A stretch of 36,649 nt of DNA, taken from Planctomycetaceae bacterium (GTDB lineage: Bacteria > Planctomycetota > Planctomycetia > Planctomycetales > Planctomycetaceae). The notes beneath the pieces were generated by a model. That model saw only the letters and a program-made list of their open reading frames with translations, made no database searches and was not told the DNA's origin. Position numbers and translations under genes: made by a program. Location: contig JAKFVC010000219.1 of NCBI GenBank assembly GCA_021732415.1, positions 1-36,649 of the forward strand, written 5' to 3'. Positions 32,342-36,649 of the stretch are shown one piece after another; within the stretch, counting starts at the first letter, position 1; every line of letters starts with the position of its first letter.

Positions 32342-33304
32342 ATGGATCCGTTAATGGTTTCGGGGGTCGCATTTCTCGCTGTCACGGCATTGGTCGTGGC
32401 TGTTGGGTACCTGGTGCGCGACTTGAAGCCCACCCGTGCCGAAGACCGCCTGCAGATCCTGACCAATACCAAGACAGGCAGCGGGGATAATCAGCAGCAG
32501 GCGTCGCTCATGCGGGACAGCATGAGTGGTATCAGCCAAAAGATCAGTTCCTACTTTGGCAGCATCGGCAGCTTGCCGTTATTGCTCGAACAGGCTGATT
32601 CGCCTGTGAAAGCCGACATGTTCTTCGCGATGACTGGCGGCCTGGCGTGTGTCGGCCTGGTCGGCGCCATCATCGTGCAGTCGCCCCCGCCGCTCTATCC
32701 GATCGCCGCCATCATGATGGGCGCCCTGCCGTTCATGTGGATCATGTGGCGTCGCAAGAAACGCTTTGATGCCTTCAGCAAACAACTGCCGGATGCGCTC
32801 GAGTTGATCGCCCGTGCTCTGCGGTCTGGTCATAGTCTGTCGTCAGGCTTGCACGTCGTGATCGACGAAATGCCCGCTCCGATCTCGACCGAATTCGGCA
32901 TGGCTTATGAACAGCAAAACCTGGGCCAGTCGATCGACCAGGCCTTGAAGAGCATGTTGAAGCGCGTTCCGAATATGGATCTCAAATTCTTCGTCACGGC
33001 GGTCGTCATTCAACGCCAGGCAGGTGGTGACCTGGCAGAGATTCTCGACAAGATCGGACATATCGTCCGCGAACGTTTCAAGATCCTGGGTGCCGTGCAG
33101 GCGTTGACGGGCGAAGGTCGTATCAGCGGTATCGTGCTGATGGCGATGCCCATTGCCATTTTCATCGCCGTCTATCAACTCAATCCCGACTATATGATGA
33201 CGTTGTTCCGCGACCCGATGGGCAAGAAGATGCTCGCCGTGGCCGCTGGATTGCAGGTCCTGGGAGCAGTCGTCATTAAGAAGATTATTGCAATCAAGGT
33301 GTAA
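32342..33304 (+). CDS. tadB: Tad secretion inner-membrane protein TadB
   Basis: A 320-aa T2SSF-domain (PF00482) platform protein for the pilus system. An N-terminal membrane helix (about 5-25, VSGVAFLAVTALVVAVGYLV) is followed by a pair at about 93-140 (LACVGLVGAIIVQS and IAAIMMGALPFMWIMW), the cytoplasmic domain with FSKQLPDALELIARALRSGH and FFVTAVVIQRQAGGDLAEIL, and two C-terminal helices at about 270-315. The QLPDALEL...LRSGHSLSSGL and GGDLAEILDKI motifs are characteristic. It should bind CpaF on the cytoplasmic side and partner with TadC. GGAAG shortly before the ATG supports the start. Confidence 0.94.
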   Translation: MDPLMVSGVAFLAVTALVVAVGYLVRDLKPTRAEDRLQILTNTKTGSGDNQQQASLMRDSMSGISQKISSYFGSIGSLPLLLEQADSPVKADMFFAMTGGLACVGLVGAIIVQSPPPLYPIAAIMMGALPFMWIMWRRKKRFDAFSKQLPDALELIARALRSGHSLSSGLHVVIDEMPAPISTEFGMAYEQQNLGQSIDQALKSMLKRVPNMDLKFFVTAVVIQRQAGGDLAEILDKIGHIVRERFKILGAVQALTGEGRISGIVLMAMPIAIFIAVYQLNPDYMMTLFRDPMGKKMLAVAAGLQVLGAVVIKKIIAIKV

Positions 33305-33361
33305 TCAGCCGCTGGGCGCTAGCCCACGGTTCGGAGTTATCAGATAGGTTGAGTACGAGGC

Positions 33362-33422
33362 CGTAGGATAGGCATCCTGCCTGTCACTGGAAAACACGGA
33401 CAGGCAGGATGCCTATCCTACG
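33362..33422. repeat. Perfect 24-bp inverted repeat between tadB and tadC
   Basis: CGTAGGATAGGCATCCTGCC at 33362 pairs with the right arm ending at 33422; arms of 24 bp are exact. The first seven bases CGTAGGA equal those of the elements at 4738 and 34408. It lies between two genes expected to be co-transcribed. Confidence 0.85.
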
Positions 33423-33451
33423 AAAGAACGGACGCTAAGGTTTGAAACACG

Positions 33452-34384
33452 ATGATGGACTTAACCAGCTTACTCCCCTATGCGTCATTCGGTGTGATCT
33501 CCTTCACCGCGTGGGCAGTCATCAGCTTTTTCAACGGCAAGCAGTCGCGCGCCAATGAGCGCCTGGATGAATTGCGCGATCCGGGTCGCCGCGGGCGTGA
33601 GGACAGCACGGCGGCCAATATGGGGCGGATGCTGGAAAAGGCGGCTCCCGCCTTGTCCCAGGCCTTGCAGCCGAAGTCGGAACTGGAAGCCAGTGAACTG
33701 AAGATCCGTCTCGCCAACGCCGGGTTCCAGTCGCCGAACGCGTCGTCCATGTATCTCGCCATTAAGTTTTGCATGCTGATCGTTGGAGCATTGATCGGCG
33801 GCGGGTATGGACTGACGATGTATGGCTTCAAACAAAACGGTCTGGCGGCCATCGTCATCGGTGGCGGCATCGCGTTTTATTTGCCCGAACTGGTCCTGCT
33901 CCTCTGCAAGAAATCTCGCCAGGACAAGATCTTTATGAGCCTGCCAGACGCGCTCGACCTGCTGGTTGTGTGCGTGGAGGCTGGTCTTGGTCTGGATGCC
34001 GGCATGCGTCGCGTCTCGGAAGAATTGATGGATTCGGCTCCCGAGCTGTGTTCGGAATTCGACAAGTGCAACTTTCAATTGCAAATCGGCCGCCCTCGCC
34101 GCGAAGTGCTGCACGAACTGGGTGTGCGAACTGGCGTTGACGACCTGAAGGCGCTGGCCGCCATTCTCATTCAAGCGGATCGATTCGGTTCCAGCGTCGC
34201 CCAGGCCCTGCGCGTGCAATCCGACAGTATGCGTGTCCGACGCCGTCAGCTGGCCGAAGAACGAGCCCAGCAGACCGCGGTAAAAATGATCTTCCCGCTG
34301 GTGTTGTTCATCTTCCCCGGCATCTTCGTGGTGCTGGTCGGCCCCGCGGCGATCAACATGTATCGGCAATTGCTGGACAAGTAG
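33452..34384 (+). CDS. tadC: Tad secretion inner-membrane protein TadC
   Basis: A 310-aa T2SSF-domain protein, the partner of TadB in the Tad pilus platform. It has an N-terminal helix (TSLLPYASFGVISFTAWAVI), a pair at about 105-150, the cytoplasmic part with MSLPDALDLLVVCVEAGLGL and LKALAAILIQADRFGSSVAQ, and a C-terminal helix MIFPLVLFIFPGIFVVLVGP. The LPDALDLLVVCVEAGLGLD sequence is typical of TadC as distinct from TadB. No pilin, CpaB, secretin or prepilin peptidase gene lies in the window, so those must be elsewhere. MMD suggests a possible alternative start at 33455. Confidence 0.94.
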   Translation: MMDLTSLLPYASFGVISFTAWAVISFFNGKQSRANERLDELRDPGRRGREDSTAANMGRMLEKAAPALSQALQPKSELEASELKIRLANAGFQSPNASSMYLAIKFCMLIVGALIGGGYGLTMYGFKQNGLAAIVIGGGIAFYLPELVLLLCKKSRQDKIFMSLPDALDLLVVCVEAGLGLDAGMRRVSEELMDSAPELCSEFDKCNFQLQIGRPRREVLHELGVRTGVDDLKALAAILIQADRFGSSVAQALRVQSDSMRVRRRQLAEERAQQTAVKMIFPLVLFIFPGIFVVLVGPAAINMYRQLLDK

Positions 34385-34849
34385 GCGCGCAGCGTGGGAT
34401 GGCGCAGCGTAGGACGGGTCTCCGGGCCCCTCCGAGCCCGTAACTACCGACTCGACAGGCCGCGCATCCCTCGCGAGCTTCGCGCAGCGCACGGCTCATA
34501 TTCCATACCGACGTTCGCACGCTTCAATAGAGCCAATGCTCCGTGTGCCACTGGCTGTGCCAGTGCTTTGCCGGACAGGGAATCGATAGACTACGGGCAC
34601 TGGCACAGCCAGTGGCACACGGACTATTGAGTTTATTGAAGCAAATCACGCTTGGTTGAACAAAGCAACTCGTGCGCTGCGCGAAGCTCCCGAAGGATGG
34701 AACTATTTGAAGTCGTATGTTACGGGCTCGGACGGGCCTGGAGACCCGTCCTACGATACGCTGGGTGGAATTCTGCACGGCAACTGCTTAACCTCACACG
34801 ATCCTAAGCAGAAACCCGCCATCCTTAAACTCCGGAGCGTCTGCCCCGC
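34385..34849. other. Intergenic region filled by a ~360-bp nested palindrome
   Basis: No gene was recognised between tadC and the FabZ-like gene. Positions 34405-34765 form the nested element listed separately; the remaining 84 bp probably include the promoter of the downstream gene. Confidence 0.6.
34405..34765. repeat. Long nested palindrome with shared arms and core
   Basis: The outer left arm starts CAGCGTAGGACGGG and ends GAGCCCGTAAC at 34434-34444; the right arm runs from GTTACGGGCTC at 34719 to about 34764, with a three-base insertion and two changes. Next, GCGAGCTTCGCGCAGCGCAC at about 34473 pairs with GTGCGCTGCGCGAAGCTCC at 34672. The core hairpin has perfect 25-bp arms 34541-34565 / 34598-34622 with TTGCCGGACAG in the loop. 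The core matches that at 12794-12868 and the outer arms match those at 4737-4963. Confidence 0.9.
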
Positions 34850-35290
34850 ATGACTGCCTTGACGATTGATCAAATCCGCGACGCCATTCCTCACCGCGAT
34901 CCGTTTTTATGGATCGATGAAGTCCTGGAGGTGACCGACAAGAAGATCGTGGCCCGCAAGGTGTTGTCCCTGGACCTGGACGTCTTTCGCGGACACTACC
35001 CGCATTTCCCCGTACTGCCGGGAGTCTTACAGTGCGAAGCCTGCTTTCAAGCGGGGGCGATTCTCGTCTCGCGACTGCAGTCGGTCGGCACGGGACAGGT
35101 GCCCGTCGTCACGCGGATCAACAACGTCAAATTCCGGCACATGCTGCGGCCGGGTGATGTGCTCGACATTGAAGTGGAGCTCACGGAAGTTTTGCAGAAC
35201 ACCTATTTTATGACGGGCAAAGTTTCCTCGGCCGGCAAGGTAGCCGCGCGCTTGGAGTTTGCCTGCACAGCCGCCACAATGGAAGCCTGA
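34850..35290 (+). CDS. fabZ: FabZ-type 3-hydroxyacyl-ACP dehydratase
   Basis: A 146-aa hotdog-fold protein that should remove water from 3-hydroxyacyl-ACP in fatty-acid synthesis, or act on a related beta-hydroxyacyl chain. IPHRDPFLWIDEVLEV matches the FabZ N-terminus (PHRxPFL). Catalytic His49 lies in GHYPHFPVLPGVLQCEA and Glu63 follows, with FQAGAIL in place of the common MAQAAG. VVTRINNVKFRHMLRPGDVL is the conserved downstream block. Spacing and length fit the family. Planctomycetes often carry several FabZ-like copies, so this may not be the main housekeeping one. It lies 465 bp after tadC and is not obviously part of that operon. Confidence 0.9.
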   Translation: MTALTIDQIRDAIPHRDPFLWIDEVLEVTDKKIVARKVLSLDLDVFRGHYPHFPVLPGVLQCEACFQAGAILVSRLQSVGTGQVPVVTRINNVKFRHMLRPGDVLDIEVELTEVLQNTYFMTGKVSSAGKVAARLEFACTAATMEA

Positions 35291-35339
35291 ATTTGATGTC
35301 GCCACATGCGCCAGAATGTGGGCGGGACATCCCAGATTC

Positions 35340-35359
35340 CCACGCTCTGGCGAGCGTGG
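35340..35359. repeat. Hairpin CCACGCTC-TGGC-GAGCGTGG
   Basis: A perfect 8-bp stem with a TGGC loop, 50 bp after the fabZ stop and 73 bp before the next gene. An outer partial pairing of GCGGGACAT with sequence near 35385 is weaker. It may terminate the fabZ transcript. Confidence 0.6.
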
Positions 35360-35431
35360 CTGCAACATCCTGTACGACATCTCCCCGCCAGTGACTGGCA
35401 GGGTTTGAGTTTCCTCTGAAAGGACTGCCGC

Positions 35432-36493
35432 ATGTGCCGATTCTCCCTCTGTGCCTGGTTATGTCTGGTGAGCATCGCGACTGCGGCTGAGCCCACGCCG
35501 CCGGCCGCCCCTGTCGAGTTGTCGAAACATGAAGGCGAATTCCTCGCCAATGCCCGCCAGGTGACTTCGGGTCTGCCACGGGCAGGTGAAGGTTATTTCT
35601 CGCCCGATGGCGAATGGATCATTTATCAGGCGTATCCGGTCGGCTATCCCTTCTACCAGATCTACCTGCAGAAGCTCGATGAACGAACTCCGCGGCTGAT
35701 CAGCACGGGGCGCGGGCGGACGACCTGCAGCTATTTTTCTCCCGATGGAAAGACGCTGCTGTTCGCTTCCAGCCACACCGATCCCGATATCGAGACAACG
35801 GAACTCAAAGCCCGCGAAGAAGCTGCCAAAGGTGGCCGCCGACGCTACATGTGGGATTTCGATCCGCACATGGATCTCTACACGATTAACCTCAACGGGA
35901 CGGGGCTCAAACGCCTGACTGACTCCCCAGGCTACGATGCTGAAGGCAGTTACTCGGCAGATGGGAAGCAGATCGTGTTCACGTCATCGCGAGATGGTGA
36001 CCCCGATCTCTTCATCATGAACGCCGACGGCAGCGGAGTCCGGCAACTCACCAACACCAAAGGCTATGACGGTGGGCCGTTCTTTTCTCCCGATCAGAAA
36101 TGGGTGATCTTCCGTAGCGATCGCGACAAAGAGCACATGCTGCAACTGTTCGCGATTTCCGTGGATGGCAAGACTGAAGTGCAGTTGACGAAGAACCTGG
36201 ATCAAGTCAACTGGTGCCCCTATTTCCACCCCAGTGGCAAGTATCTGATCTGGTCGGGTGCGGATTACTCCAAGGGACCCGCGACCGCCAAGTTTCATCT
36301 GTTTACGATGGAGCTGACCTATCCCGAAGGCAAAATCGCCGGTGGCAAGATTACGCAGATCACCGACAGCGATGTCAGCGACGTCCTGCCCGTCTTCAGT
36401 CCGGATGGCAAGAAGCTGTTGTGGACCGCGACCCGTTCGGCCGACAAGAGCAGCCAACTGTGGCTGGCCGATTGGCTGCGCGAGTCGAAGTAG
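35432..36493 (+). CDS. Exported TolB-like PD40 beta-propeller protein
   Basis: A 353-aa protein with a signal peptide (FSLCAWLCLVSIATAA, cleavage before EP). At least six PD40 (WD40-like) repeats are visible: YFSPDGEWIIYQA, YFSPDGKTLLFAS, SYSADGKQIVFTSSRDGDPD, FFSPDQKWVIFRSDRD, YFHPSGKYLIWSG and VFSPDGKKLLWTATR. DLFIMNADGSGVRQLTN is the typical TolB-like linker. The fold is a six-bladed propeller in the periplasm. TolB itself works with Pal at the outer membrane, but no tol or pal gene is adjacent, so only the fold is assigned. GAAAGGA about seven bases upstream is a good ribosome binding site. Confidence 0.92.
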   Translation: MCRFSLCAWLCLVSIATAAEPTPPAAPVELSKHEGEFLANARQVTSGLPRAGEGYFSPDGEWIIYQAYPVGYPFYQIYLQKLDERTPRLISTGRGRTTCSYFSPDGKTLLFASSHTDPDIETTELKAREEAAKGGRRRYMWDFDPHMDLYTINLNGTGLKRLTDSPGYDAEGSYSADGKQIVFTSSRDGDPDLFIMNADGSGVRQLTNTKGYDGGPFFSPDQKWVIFRSDRDKEHMLQLFAISVDGKTEVQLTKNLDQVNWCPYFHPSGKYLIWSGADYSKGPATAKFHLFTMELTYPEGKIAGGKITQITDSDVSDVLPVFSPDGKKLLWTATRSADKSSQLWLADWLRESK

Positions 36494-36649
36494 TGGCTGC
36501 TAGAATGGATGGGAGGGCGAGGCTGGGGTGATGCCTCTCGAATTACTATTTTCATGCGACTTTTGTAGCGCTGAGCCCGTAAGCGATTTTGCGTTTGCTA
36601 AAAAGAGTGGAACCGAGATGTTCTCGGCACCAGTTCATAACAGATTGTG

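Noticed and set aside
12694-34765. Autonomous insertion sequences
   Set aside because: The long inverted repeats contain no transposase or other open frame with a recognisable domain.
1-36649. CRISPR array
   Set aside because: No regular direct repeats with unique spacers of 25-40 bases; the 9-bp array at 28778 has no spacers.
1-36649. tRNA or rRNA genes
   Set aside because: No cloverleaf with GTTCRANYC arm or conserved rRNA sequence was found in any intergenic region by eye; a tRNAscan run would be decisive.

Overview
The window is chromosomal DNA from a member of the Planctomycetota, probably order Planctomycetales; genus cannot be fixed from this piece. Signs of the phylum are two adjacent DUF1549/DUF1553 (PSCyt/PSD) proteins with c-type heme motifs, several exported beta-propeller proteins, a Ser/Thr kinase with a C-terminal membrane anchor, and gene boundaries filled with long inverted repeats. 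No tRNA, rRNA, CRISPR array, transposase or phage gene was seen.

Layout. Minus strand 55-327: ribosomal protein bL31. Plus strand 539-12676: UbiX, a TPR protein overlapping a PQQ-like propeller gene, a kelch protein, a second PQQ-like propeller, a small DUF2007 membrane protein, then two DUF1549/DUF1553 proteins. Minus strand 12981-14642: a bestrophin-type channel and an ABM-domain monooxygenase. Plus strand 15086-17327: a glucose-1-dehydrogenase-like MDR enzyme and a cytoplasmic propeller. Minus strand 17445-24750: six genes in one direction, a kinase, a SlyD-like FKBP, a 957-aa unknown protein, a 111-aa unknown protein, a 202-aa unknown protein related to the N-terminus of the 957-aa one, and a bactofilin. 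Minus strand 25303-30088: thioredoxin-like protein, CoaD, an exported esterase, an unknown protein and a polysaccharide deacetylase. Plus strand 30788-36493: CpaF, TadB and TadC of a Tad/type IVc pilus system, a FabZ-like dehydratase and an exported PD40 propeller.

The two most notable things are these. (1) The bactofilin-linked cluster (about 17.4-24.8 kb) joins a cytoskeletal polymer, two paralogous proteins of no recognised family, a further small unknown, a peptidyl-prolyl isomerase and a membrane-anchored kinase; it is the best candidate for an undescribed system, though its function is not shown by sequence. (2) Nearly every gene boundary holds a palindromic element, some up to about 350 bp with nested arms. 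Arms and cores are shared between loci in different combinations (one arm type at 12.7 and 16.2 kb; one core at 12.8 and 34.5 kb; another arm type at 4.7 and 34.4 kb), so the elements look modular and mobile or once mobile. A perfect 19-bp palindrome with the geometry of a Fur box lies at 1319-1337.
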